A stretch of 64,000 nt of DNA from NCBI GenBank assembly GCA_946800325.1, contig OX326959.1:19126862-19190861 (forward strand). The letters run 5' to 3'. The stretch is from Luzula sylvatica (lineage: Eukaryota; Streptophyta; Magnoliopsida; Poales; Juncaceae). The notes under the pieces were generated by a model. That model saw nothing but the letters and a program-made list of their open reading frames with translations, did no database searches and had not been told where the DNA came from. A program made the position numbers and the translations under genes. Every line of letters starts with the position of its first letter. Positions within the stretch are counted from its first letter, which is position 1. This document shows positions 32,293 to 43,300 of the stretch, piece by piece.

Positions 32293-34203
32293 TATTTAGT
32301 TGCGACGACGGTTTGGATTGATCTCGAGCTGATAATTTACAGCCAGATCCGATTTTTTATGGTGCAGAGAATTGTGATTATATTGATTTGGAGGGCTTTT
32401 TGTTGTGCAAGAATTTTGCGATGATATAATCATATATATGTATATATATGAAATTCTCCTTTAACTAGTTTGTCACGAAAAGATTGGAGCACAGTAATTT
32501 TTCAATTTTAATATATATTGTTGGGAATGCAATGCACGAAAAGGTTTGCATCTAACCTTGTAAAAAAATCATTGTTTTTTTTGTACCAGTCTTGATGGTA
32601 TCATTCTGAAATTTCAATTTAAATCTCTTAATTTTGGCAAAAGCAGGGAAATTCAACGGTTTTCAGCAAATTCCAATAAAATCATAGAACGATTCAAGGG
32701 TTTTCATAGAATAAATTTTAATGAAATCATAATCCAAATTTCAAATGTTTATTCGGAAACGATATATTTAGTTTAAAAAGATGATATTGTCTTGTTTCAA
32801 CTTTGAAGGCCTCGCAATAAATATCGGACATGCCTCCTCCACTAATATAGAATTGTGTTCATGACTCGAGACTTGCAATCAGAACTCCCAGTAAAATAAA
32901 CAAGAAGAACATGTTTATGATTTTGGAGAAACTTTACCGTGCCACACCCAAATCTCAATTAACAATTTTAATTAATATCTTCATTAATCATTGTTACATT
33001 ATTATTAATTGTTAATGCTTCATTCAAAGATACCTTACTTATATATTAATCTTTCACTAATTATGCATTAACCGTTGATGATATTGCTAAAAAAGATGTT
33101 AATCTAGTTTTGGGAAAATTTTGGGGAATAGGCACCATAAATGGCCTCTAGTTTATATTAAAAAATAGCAAAAGAACCCTCAATGACCTGAAATTACACA
33201 GAACTCCTCTAAATCTTTTCAATCTTTGCAGAAGACAGAACTTCACCAAAAAAATTCAAAAAACTATTTTACCAAAATGCCCTTTTAATCTTGGGCTTGT
33301 TTTCCAATCTACGCAAGAGATTGTTATATTGTCATACTGAGATCGAGTGACAGCAGGACAAAATTGATGAAAAATTAAGGGTAATATGGTCTTTTTATCC
33401 TTTGCTTGTTAAACTTAACAGAAAAATGTGTCTTGGTTAAATTTGATACATATTTGAGTTTCTGAAGATTAAATTGTGCCTTTTAATCATTTATTTTTTC
33501 AGTACTTTTTTTTCGATTTGCTCCCACTTCTTGATGGAACCAAACTACCTGTATAAAAAACAATATAACATTAATTTTTGTAGGAATAATAATAAATAAT
33601 TATTAAAACATAAGAGTATAACCTTTCTTAATTTTAATTGTGTAGTAGAATCTGTTAATAATCTCTATCCCTGCCAAATATAACATCAAATTTTCCTATT
33701 CATTTCGTAAAATAATAAATTTATTAAAAACTAGGGGTAAAACTGCAAAAAGTACTAATAATTCAATATACCCAAGATGTGTATTCCGTACTAGTCGTAC
33801 CGACGCGCATTGTTTTCTGTACCAAATTTGGGAATTGCATAGAAGGTTTATATTCTTTAATTAGTTTTGGAAGAACTTCGAAACTTTTCTACTTCTGAAA
33901 ACTCGTTATTATGTCCCAATTAAAAAATGGAATAAAAATGCGAGTAACATTACTATTAAAAAAATTAAAAATGAATAATTCTTTTTTTAATTGGAAAAAT
34001 AAAGATCAATTAATACCTTCCGTGTAGCGAAGGATCTTTTATTAATAAAAATCATGCCATGCCATTTTCTGATCGAACCCTCTTATTGTCTTAATTGGAG
34101 CCATACCCTTTTTCAGTACCCTCTTATTGTCCCAGACTTTTAGTGTTAATGCTAACTACCAAATAAGAGAATAATGAAATCAAAATAAATTAAACTCAAT
34201 ATT
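32293..34203. other. 3' region of CCX and AT-rich intergenic DNA
   Basis: No gene recognised. Around 33120-33480 the sequence has phrases such as AAAAGAACCCTCAATGACC and AAAATGCCCTTTTAATC that resemble ends of old DNA transposons, but I could not pair them convincingly. Confidence 0.35.
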
Positions 34204-34335
34204 TGCAAATGAGCCCCTGCGTTATTGGAAATTGAAGAAAAGCCCCCTCCAATTTTGAGATTTTGATATTTGAAGTAAGGGGCTTCTCTGCAACTAATTC
34301 CTGATAATGAAGGGGTCTTTTTGTAAATTTCTCAA
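34204..34335. repeat. Imperfect inverted repeat (fold-back) of about 130 bp
   Basis: The left arm (GCAAATGAGCCCCTGCGTTA, TTGGAAATT, GAAGAAAAGCCCCCTCC) is matched with mismatches by the reverse complement of the right arm (ACAAAAAGACCCCTTCATTA, TCAGGAATT, GCAGAGAAGCCCCTTAC). A short AT-rich loop lies between. It is a small fold-back element or a diverged MITE; no clear target duplication was found. Confidence 0.5.
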
Positions 34336-34891
34336 TGATTAATAACAAGAAGGGTTATAATACGTCTAAAATAACAGGATCAAAATACAAAAAGCTTATC
34401 AATCATGAAATTAAAGCGCAAAATATATTATCACTAAAATAACAGGATCTAAAGTAACTTCACAATAACTGTCTCTAACCACACTAATTAAGTTGTTAGT
34501 AAACAACAAAATTAAATTTATTATTACTGAGTTCATAATTAACTAAAACAATAGGAAAATAAAATATCATCACTAAAAATACAGTTTTATATTAGAAAAT
34601 TCGAAATAAACTACAATGAAATTAATAAAAATTGCAAATTTTAGAAAATGCGAAATTCCACTCTATTATTTTTAACAGTTTTATATTATTATTTTTTGTA
34701 GTACCTATGTTAAACATTGGCGTGCTTCATTTGAAACCTGTATCCTAAAAATAGAAAAAAAGAAAGATGAAAGTTGCGAAAATGAAAGAATTCAAGGACC
34801 TGAATTGAATTAAACTAATTAGCACCTCAAAAAAAAGTTAGTAAGATGAATCTCGTTCCAAATATAGAAGATTTTCAAGTAAAAAAGATAT

Positions 34892-34990
34892 TTAGTTAAC
34901 TTGATTTTGAACCGTTTCGATTAGGGGGGAAAGAGCAAGCTCTCTCACTGATCGCTCAGACTCGTCGTCCAGTACCTCAATCACAGCCAT
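34892..34990 (-). other. Exon-like 32-aa ORF of unknown origin next to the ACR11-like fragment
   Basis: From the ATG at 34990 the frame reads MAVIEVLDDESERSVREL and ends at TAA (34894-34892). An acceptor-like TCAATCAAG precedes it and the amino-acid composition looks coding. It lies just downstream, on the same strand, of the ACT-domain fragment, and could be a further exon or an unrelated scrap. I do not recognise it. Confidence 0.25.
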
Positions 34991-35010
34991 CAGTACTTGA
35001 TTGAAAAATA

Positions 35011-35190
35011 CTAACACAAAATAAAACAAAAGATAAGAAGAAATGGAGAGGAAATTAGTAAGTGATAATGACTACTGGATCCAACCAAACGATCACCAAA
35101 ATTGAGTTGAACAATTGTTGCATCCGAGTCTGAATCTTGATCGATTAGTTCCACCTCCACCTCCACTGGAACTCCATCTTTCTCCAACTG
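35011..35190 (-). pseudogene. Fragment of an ACR11/DS12-type ACT-domain protein gene
   Basis: Read on the minus strand from 35190 the frame gives QLEKDGVPVEVEVELIDQDS, then DSDATIVQLNFGDRL. Chloroplast ACT-domain proteins of the ACR11/ACR12 (DS12) type have a closely similar stretch at the start of their first ACT domain (LIDQDSDPDATIV, then FGDRLGAL). After FGDRL the family sequence stops and the frame runs into low-quality sequence and a TAG at 35013-35011. No further exons of the family are visible, so this is a gene fragment. ACR11 proteins regulate glutamine synthetase/GOGAT in plastids; this fragment cannot do so. The match is from memory of the family, hence the moderate confidence. 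Confidence 0.5.
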
Positions 35191-35678
35191 ACTCGAAATA
35201 TATTAATTCAACACCATTAATCTCCTAAACAAAAGAAAGAAATGTAAATTTCAGAAATTTTCAGTTTAAAGTTCTGAAACTAAAAACGAAATGGAACACT
35301 GTATTTTTGTCGATAAAACCCCAATTGATTGTAGACAAAAAACCAAACCTGGTCTAATTAATGGAAAAAACCTCGTGAAGGAAGGAATTGAGTACAGCTG
35401 TACAGGTAGCGAAAATTAAAAACGGAAGTTCATTTATACAGTATATATAATCGCGAAGGGCCTCTTGATATATCCAGTTCCGTACAACTGGAGACGATCC
35501 AGGTTTTTCTCGAACGTTCGGAAATTCGAACGTTGGAAATTGGACCGTTGGAGATCCTCGGATCAGTCGCCCTTGTCTATATATTTCCCCCTTCGCCCGC
35601 TCCCATCTCCTTCTTCCCAGATCTCTTTTTTCTACTCTCTGCTTCTCTTTCTCCTCCGTGAGGTTCTCAGGTTAATTA

Positions 35679-35933
35679 ATGGAGAGTTATTCTACTCATT
35701 CGCTTGGCTTACCTCTCCGAGACTCTCTAACGCTTCTTACAAGGGAGAATCGTGAACGCGTGGTGGCGTTCAGGGAGATTCGCTTGGCCTCCTGGTCCGG
35801 CGCTCAGGGAACTAACTCCTCATCCATCCTCCTTGTCATAGATACTTCTTTCTTTTCTCGTGCATTACATCTTAAATATTGGCATGAAGCACATCTAATA
35901 GTTTATACATTGGAGACCTTATCTTCTCTGTAA
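35679..35933 (+). CDS. Hypothetical ORF, 84 aa, possible first exon
   Basis: A TATATATAAT motif near 35439-35448 and a long CT-rich leader (35580-35660) precede an ATG at 35679. The frame starts MESYSTHSLGLPLRDSLTLL and has no recognised domain. GC content falls sharply after about 35820, so the frame may be a first exon that should splice before its stop. A coding-like stretch that follows an acceptor at about 36361 could be its next exon. Confidence 0.25.
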   Translation: MESYSTHSLGLPLRDSLTLLTRENRERVVAFREIRLASWSGAQGTNSSSILLVIDTSFFSRALHLKYWHEAHLIVYTLETLSSL

Positions 35934-36360
35934 CCTTATCTTCTCTGTACTGTTCCTCTCATTTTTCCCCCTTTTGGAGCGGTGCTATCAATTTTGTTCT
36001 TCTCTTTATTTTTACTTGAGTTTATCTGGTATATTAAAGGCCTATGGGCCATTTCCTCAAAAAAGAAAAAAACTTTTTTATGAATTTTGCAATTTCTTTT
36101 GATTATTGGAGATACTTGACACCCAAACCTTTTCTTTTGAATTTGGGATATTCTTTGCAAAATTAGCAAAAAAATCCTTGAATTTGGAACATTCTTCTTT
36201 GGATTTGTAAAATATTAGATATAAACACCTTCATTTTCTGTTTTGATAAAAAGAGAAACCTAATTTTATACTTGCACATCAAATAGTGAATATTAACTAA
36301 ACTAACCTTAAATGTTATTGTTTTTTAATGGCTTAATTTATTTGCTCATTTGTATGTACA

Positions 36361-36501
36361 GATCCATGCAAAGATCCAACAGGCAACAAGTAACGTAATG
36401 AAGGAAGGCCAACTACAGGTTTCTAGGATGAATAGCAATCTGCAGAAGGACCCTTTTCATCTTATAACTGTTATGCCTATTTATTGTATGTTAAATGTGT
36501 A
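36361..36501 (+). other. Exon-like stretch ending just before the G-rich arrays
   Basis: After TTTGTATGTACAG the frame reads IHAKIQQATSNVMKEGQLQV, then SRMNSNLQKDP, and stops at TAA near 36499. The composition looks coding and the preceding sequence is a good acceptor. It may be a real exon of a gene whose remainder was displaced or truncated by the array to the right. I do not recognise the protein. Confidence 0.25.
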
Positions 36502-36644
36502 AGTGTGTAAGTTATGGTATATGTGTATGTGTCTAAGTTATGGTGTGTGTATCTGTGATTTGTGCGTGTATGTTGTAGGTGTACATATGTATCATATATA
36601 TAAACTGTATGATTTACTTGTATTTTGTAGGTAGGTACGCGCGA

Positions 36645-37325
36645 GGAGGTGAGGAGGGGCGGTCTGGCCCGAAAGAGGGCCGGGCCTTGGGGGGTCCGGC
36701 CCAAAAGGGAGCCGGGCCTCGCTCGCGGGGGGGGGGGGGGGTGGTCCGGCCCGAAAGGAGGCCGGGCCTCGGGGGGGGGGGGGGTCCGGCCCGAAAGGGG
36801 GCCGGGCCTCGGAGGGGGGGGGGGGTCCGGCCCAAAATGGGGGCCGGGCCTCGGGGGGGGGGGGGGGCGGAGGGGTCCGGCCCGAAAGGGGGCCGGGCCT
36901 CGGGGGGGGGGTGGGGTCCGGCCCGAAAGGGGGGCCGGGCCTCGGGGGGGGGGTCCGGCCCGAAATGGGGGCCGGGCCTCGGGGGGGGGGGGGGAGGGGT
37001 CCGGCCCGAAATGGGGCCGGGTCTCGGGGGGCCCGGCCCGAAACAGGGGGCGGGCCGGGGGGGGGGGGGTCCGGCCTGAAACGGGGCCGGACCACGGGGC
37101 GGGGGGGGGGGGGGTCCGGCCCGAAATGGGGCCGGACCTCGGGGGGGGGGGGGTCCGGCCCGAAATGGGGCCGGACCTCGGGGGGGGGGGGGGCTCCGGC
37201 CCGAAATGGGGCCGGGTCTGGGGGGGGGGTCCGGCCCGAAAAGGGGTCGGTCCCTCGGGGGGGGGGGGTCCAGTCCAAAAAGGGGTGTGTCCGGCGGACC
37301 CGTTCCGACCCGAAAGGGTGCCGGT
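36645..37325. repeat. GC-rich tandem array, core TCCGGCCCGAAANGGGGCCG
   Basis: About 16 copies of a 35-50-bp unit made of a poly-G run, TCCGGCCCGAAA, then GGGGGCCGGGCCTC (or GGACCTC). Length varies mainly in the G runs. GGCCCG and CGGGCC within each unit are inverted, so each unit can form a short hairpin. TG-rich, low-complexity DNA (36480-36640) lies to its left; it passes directly into the 28-bp array at 37325. Confidence 0.93.
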
Positions 37326-40300
37326 AGGGGGTAAAAATCTCCAAAGGGAGGGGGGGTGGGGGGTGAAAATCTCTAAGGGGGGGGGGTAGGAGGTAAAAAT
37401 CTCTAAAGGGGGGGAGGGGTAGGGGGTAAAAATCTCCGAATGGGGGGTGGGGGTAAAAATCTCCGAAGGGGGGGTAGGGGTAAAAATCTCCCATGGGGGG
37501 GTAGGGGGTAAAAATCTCTGAAGGGGGGGGGGGTAGGGGGTAAAAATCTCCAAAGGGTAGGGGGTAAAAATCTCCAAAGGGGGGTAGGGGTAAAAATCTC
37601 CAAAGGGGGGGTAGGGGTAAAAATCTCTAAAGGGGGTGGGGGGTAGGTGGTATAAATCTCCATAGGGGGGAATGGGGTAAAAATCTCCAAAGGGGGGGGG
37701 GGTAGGGGGGTAAAAAACTCCGAAGGGGGGGGGGGGTAGGGGGGTAAAATTCTCCAGGGGGGGGGGGGGGGTAGGGGGTAAAATTATCCAAAGGGGGGGT
37801 AGGGGGTAAAAATCTCCCAAGGGGGGGTAGGGAGTAAAAATCTCCCAAGGGGGGGTAGGGGGTAAAAATCTCCCAAGGGGGGGTTGGGGGTAAAAATCTC
37901 CAAAGGGGGGGGGGGGGGGTAGGGGGTAAAATCTTCAAAGGGGAGGTAGGGGGTAAAAATCTCTAAAGGGGCGGGGGGGGGGGGGGGGGGGGGGTAGGTG
38001 GTTAAAATCTGCAAAGTGGGGTAGGGGGTAAAAATCTCCAAAGGGGGGGGGGTAGGGGGTAAAAATCTCCAAAGGGGGGGTGGGGGTAAAAATCTCCGAA
38101 AGGGGGGGTAGGAGGGTAAAAGGGGTAAAAAATCTCCAAAGGGGGGGGGGGTAGGGGTAAAAATCTCTAAAGGGGGGGGGGGTAGGGTGTAAAAATCTCC
38201 AAGGGGGGTGGTAGGGGGTAAAAATCTCCAAAGGGGGGGGGGGGTAGGGGGTAAAAATCTCCAAAGGGGCGGTAGGGGTTAAAATCTCCAAAGGGGGGGT
38301 AGGGGTAAAAATCTCTAAAGGGGGGGTGTGTAGGTGGTATAAATCTCCATTAGGGGGGGTAGGGGGTAAAAATCTCCAAAGGGGGGGGGTAGGGGTTAAA
38401 AAACTCCGAAGGGGGGGTAGGGGGGTAAAAATCTCCAAAGGGGGGGGGGGTAGGTGGTAAAAATCTCCAAAGGGGGGGGGGGTAGGGGGTAAAAATCTCC
38501 AAAGGGGGGGGGGTGGGGATAAAAATCTCCGAAGGGGGGGGGTAGGGGGTAAAAATCTCCAAAGGGGGGGGTAGGGGGTAAAAATCTCTGAAGGGAGGGG
38601 GGGGGGGTAGGGGGTAAAAGTCTCTGAAGGGGGGGTAGGGGGTAAAAATCTCTGAAGGGGGGGGGGGGGTAGGGGGTAAAAGTCTCAGAAGGGGGGGGGG
38701 TAGGGGGTAAAAATCTCCAAAGGGGGGGGGGTAGCGGGTAAAAATCTCCAAAGGCGGGGTAGGGGGTAAAAATCTCCAAAGGGGGGTAGGGGGTAAAAAT
38801 CTCCAAAGGGGGGGTAGGGGTAAAAATCTCCAAAGGGGGGGTATGGGTAAAAATCTCTAAAGGGGGGGGGGGTAGGTGGTATAAATCTCCATAGGGGGGG
38901 GTAGGGAATAAAAAACTCCGAAGGGGGGGGGGGGGTAGAGGTGTAAAAATCTCCAAAGGGGGGATAGGGGGTAAAAATCTAGGAAGGGTGGGGGGGGGGG
39001 GGGGGTAGGGGGTAAAAATCTCCCAAAGGGGGGTAGGGGGTAAAAATCTACAAGGGGGGGGGGGGGGGGTAGGGGGTAAAAATCTCAAAAAGGGGGGGGG
39101 GGGGTAGGTGGTATAAATCTCCATAGGGGGGGTATGGGGTAAAAATCTCCAAAAGGGGGGGGGGGGTAGGGGGTAAAAAACTCCGAAGGGGGGGGGGGTA
39201 GGGGGTAAAAAACTCCGAAGGGGGGGGGGGGGGTAGGGGGTCAAATCATCCAAAGGGGGGGTAGGGGGTAAAAATCTCGGAAGGGGGGGTAGGGAGTAAA
39301 AATCTCCCAAGGGGGGGTAGGGGATAAAAATCTCCAAAGGGGGGGTAGGGGGTAAAAATCTTCAAAGGGTAGGTAGGGGGTAAAAATCTCTAAAGGGGGT
39401 GGGGGGTAGGTGGTTAAAATCTGCAAAGTGGGGTAGGGGGTAAAAATCTCCAAAGGGGGGGGGGGGAGGTAGGGGGTAAAAATCTCCAAAGGGGGGGTGG
39501 GGGTAAAAATCTCCGAAAGGGGGGTAGGAGGGTAAAAATCTCCAAAGGGGGGGGGGGTAGGGGTAAAAATCTCTAAAGGGGGTGGGTAGGGTGTAAAAAT
39601 CTCCAAAGGGGGGTAGGGGTAAAAATCTCCAAAGGGTGGGTAGGGGGGTAAAAATCTTCAAAGGGTAGGTAGGGGGGTAAAAATCTCTAAAGGGGGGGGG
39701 GGGGTAGGTGGTTAAAATCTGCAAAGTGGGGTAGGGGGTAAAATCTCCAAAGGGGGGGGGGGGAGGTAGGGGGTAAAAATCTCCAAAGGGGGGGTAGGAG
39801 GGTAAAAATCTCCAAAGGGGGGGGGGGGGTAGGGGTAAAAATCTCTAAAGGGGGTGGGTAGGGTGTAAAAATCTCCAAAGGGGGGTAGGGGTAAAAATCT
39901 CCAAAGGGGGGGTAGGGGGTAAAAATCTCTAAAGGGGGGGGGGGGTGTAGGTGGTATAAATCTCCATTGGGGGGGTAGGGGGTAAAAATCTCCAAAGGGG
40001 GGGTAGGGGGGTAAAAAACTCCGAAGGGGGGGTAGGGGGGTAAAAATCTCCAATGGGGGGGGGGGGGTAGGGGGTAAAAATCTCCAAAGGGGGGGTGGGG
40101 ATAAAAATCTCCGAAGGGGGGGGGGGGTAGGGGGTAAAAATCTCTGAAGGGAGGGGGGGGGGGGGGTAGGGGGGTAAAAGTCTCTGAAGGGGGGGTAGGG
40201 GGTAAAAATCTCTGAAGGGGGGGGGGGGGGGGGTAGGGGGTAAAAGTCTCCAAAGGGGGGGTAGGGGGTAAAAATCTCCAAAGGGGGGTAGGGGTAAAAA

Positions 40301-43300
40301 TCTCCAAAGGGGGGGTAGGGGTAAAAATCTCCAAAGGTGGGGGAGGGGGTAAAAATCTCTAAGGGGGGGGGGGGGTAGGTGGTATAAATCTCCATAGGGG
40401 GGGGGGGTAGGGAATAAAAAACTCCGAAGGGGGGGGGGGGTAGAGGTGTAAAAATCTCCAAAAGGGGGATAGGGGGTAAAAATCTACGAAGGGTGGGCGG
40501 GGGGTAGGGGGTAAAAATCTCCGAAGGGGGGGTAGGGGGTAAAAATCTCCCAAGGGGGGGGTAGGGGGTAAAAATCTACAAAGGGGGGGGGGGGGTAGGG
40601 GGTAAAAATCTCCAAAGGGGGGGTAGGGGTAAAAATCTCAAAAGGGGGGGGGGGGGGGTAGGTGGTATAAATCTCCATAGGGGGGTATGGGGTAAAAATC
40701 TCCAAAGGGGGGGGGGGGTAGGGGGGTAAAAAACTCCGAAGGGGGGGGGGGGTAGGGGGTAAATTCTCCAAGGGGGGGGGGGGGGAGTAGGGGGTAAAAT
40801 CATCCAAAGGGGGGGTAGGGGGTAAAAATCTCGGAAGGGGGGGGTAGGGAGTAAAATCTCCCAAGGGGGGGGTAGGGGGTAAAATCTCCAAAGGGGGGGT
40901 AGGGGGGTAAAATCTTCAAAGGGGAGGTAGGGGGTAAAAATCTCTAAAGGGGGGGGGCGGGGGGTAGGTGGTTAAAATCTGCAAAGTGGGGTAGGGGGTA
41001 AAAATCTCCGAAAGGGGGGTAGGAGGGTAAAAATCTCCAAAGGGGGGGGGGGTAGTGGTAAAAATCTCTAAAGGGGGTGGGTAGGGTGTAAAAATCATCA
41101 AAGGGGGGTAGGGGTAAAAATCTCCAATGGGGGGGTAGGGGTAAAAATCTCTAAAGGGGGGGGGGGTGTAGGTGGTATAAATCTCCATTGGGGGGGTAGG
41201 GGTAAAAATCTCCAGAGGGGGGGTAGGGGGTAAAAAACTCCGAAGGGGGGGGGGTAGGGGGTAAAAATCTCCAAAGGGGGGGGGGGGTAGGGGGTAAAAA
41301 TCTCCAAAGGGGGGGGTGGGGATAAAAATCTCCGAAGGGGGGGGGTAGGGGGTAAAAATCTCCAAAGGGGGGGTAGGGGGTAAAAATCTCTGAAGGGAGG
41401 GGGGGGGGGTAGGGGGTAAAAGTCTCTGAAGGGGGGGTAGGGGGGTAAAAATCTCTGAAGGGGGGGGGGGGGTAGGGGGTAAAAGTCTCTGAAGGGGGGG
41501 GGGGGGGGTAGGGGGTAAAAGTCTCCAAAGGGGGGGTAGGGGGTAAAAATCTCCAAAGGCGGGGTAGGGGGTAAAAATCTCCAAAGGGGGGTAGGGGGTA
41601 AAAATCTCCAAAGGGGGGGGGGTAGGGGTAAAAATCTCCAAAGGGGGGGGGGTAGGGGGTAAAAATCTCCTAAGGGGGGTAGAGGGTAAAAATATACAAA
41701 GGAGGGGGTAGGGGGTAAAAATTTCGGAAGGGGGGGGGGTAGGGTGGTAAAAATCTCCGAAGGAGGGGTAGGGGGTAAAAATCTCCAAAGGTGGGGTAGG
41801 TGGTAAAAATCTCCAAAGGGGGGGTAGGGGGTAAAAATCTTCAAAGGCGGGGTAGGGGTAAAAATCTCTATGGGGGGGGGGGGTAGGTGGTAAAAATCTC
41901 CAAAGGGGGGTAGGGGGTAAAAATCTCCAAATGGGTGTAGGGGTTAAAAATCTCCAAAAAGAGGTGGGGGTAAAAATCTCCGAAAGGGGGTAGGAAGGTA
42001 AAAATCTCCAAAGGGGAGGCGGGGTAGGGGTTAAAAATCTCCAAAGGGTGGTAGGGATAAAAATCTCCAAAGGGGGGGTTAGGGGTAAAAATCTCTAAAG
42101 GGGGGGGGGTAGGTGGTATAAATCTCCATAGGGGGGGGGGGTAGGGGGTAAAAATCTCCAAAGGGGGGGGGGTAGGGGGTAAAAAACTACGAAGGGGGGG
42201 GGGGGTAGGGGGTAAAAATCTCCAAAGGGGGCGTAGGGGGGTAAAAATCTTCAAAGGGGGGGTAGGGGGTAAAAATCTCCCAAGGGGGGGGGGGGTAGGG
42301 GGTAAAAATCTCCAAAGGGGGGGTAAGGGGTAAAAATATCCAAAGGGGGGGGGGGGGTCGGGGGTAAAAATCTCGGAAGGGGGGGGGGTAGGGAGTAAAA
42401 ATCTCCGAAGTGGGGGTAGGTGGTAAAAATCTCCAAAGGGGGGGGGGTAGGGGGTAAAAATTTCCAAAGGGGGGGGGTAGGGGGTAAAAATCTTCAAAGG
42501 GGGGGGGTAGGGGGTAAAATTCTCTAAAGGGGGGGGGGGTAGGAGGTAAAAATCTCCAAAGGGGGGGTAGGGGGTAAAAATCTCCAAATGGGGATGGGGG
42601 TAAAAATCTCCGAAAGGGTGGTAGGAGGGTAAAAATATCCAAAGGGGGGGGTAGGGGTAGAAATCTCTAAAGGAGGGGGTGGGGGGTAAGTGGTAAAAAT
42701 CTCCATAGGGGGGGGGGTAGGTGGTAAAAATCTCCCAAGGGTGGGTAGGGGGTAAAAATCTCTGAAGGGAGGGGGGGGGGGTAGGGGGTAAAAGTCTCTG
42801 AAGGGGGGGTAGGGGGTAAAAATCTCAGAAGGGGGGGGGGGGGGTAGGGGGTAAAAGTCTCAGAAGGGGGGGGGTAGGGGGTAAAAATCTCCAAAGGGGG
42901 GGGGGGGTAGCGGGTAAAAATCTCCAAAGGCGGGGTAGGGGGTAAAAATCTCCAAAGGGGGGTAGGGGGTAAAAATCTCCAAAGGGGGGGTAGGGGTAAA
43001 AATCTCCAAAGGGGGGGTAGGGGTAAAAATCTCTAAAGGGGGGGGGGGGGGTAGGTGGTATAAATCTCCATAGGGGGGGTAGGGAATAAAAAACTCCGAA
43101 GGGGGGGGGTAGAGGTGTAAAAATCTCCAAAGGGGGGATAGGGGGTAAAAATCTACGAAGGGTGGGGGGGGGGGGTAGGGGGTAAAAATCTCCCAAAGGG
43201 GGGTAGGGGGTAAAAATCTACAAGGGGGGGGGGGGGTAGGGGGTAAAAATCTCAAAAAGGGGGGGGGTAGGTGGTATAAATCTCCATAGGGGGGGTATGG

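Noticed and set aside
36579..37389. Plus-strand glycine/arginine-rich ORFs (GGGVRPERG type) over the GC-rich array
   Set aside because: Product of a poly-G tandem repeat with several overlapping frames; no start context or domain.
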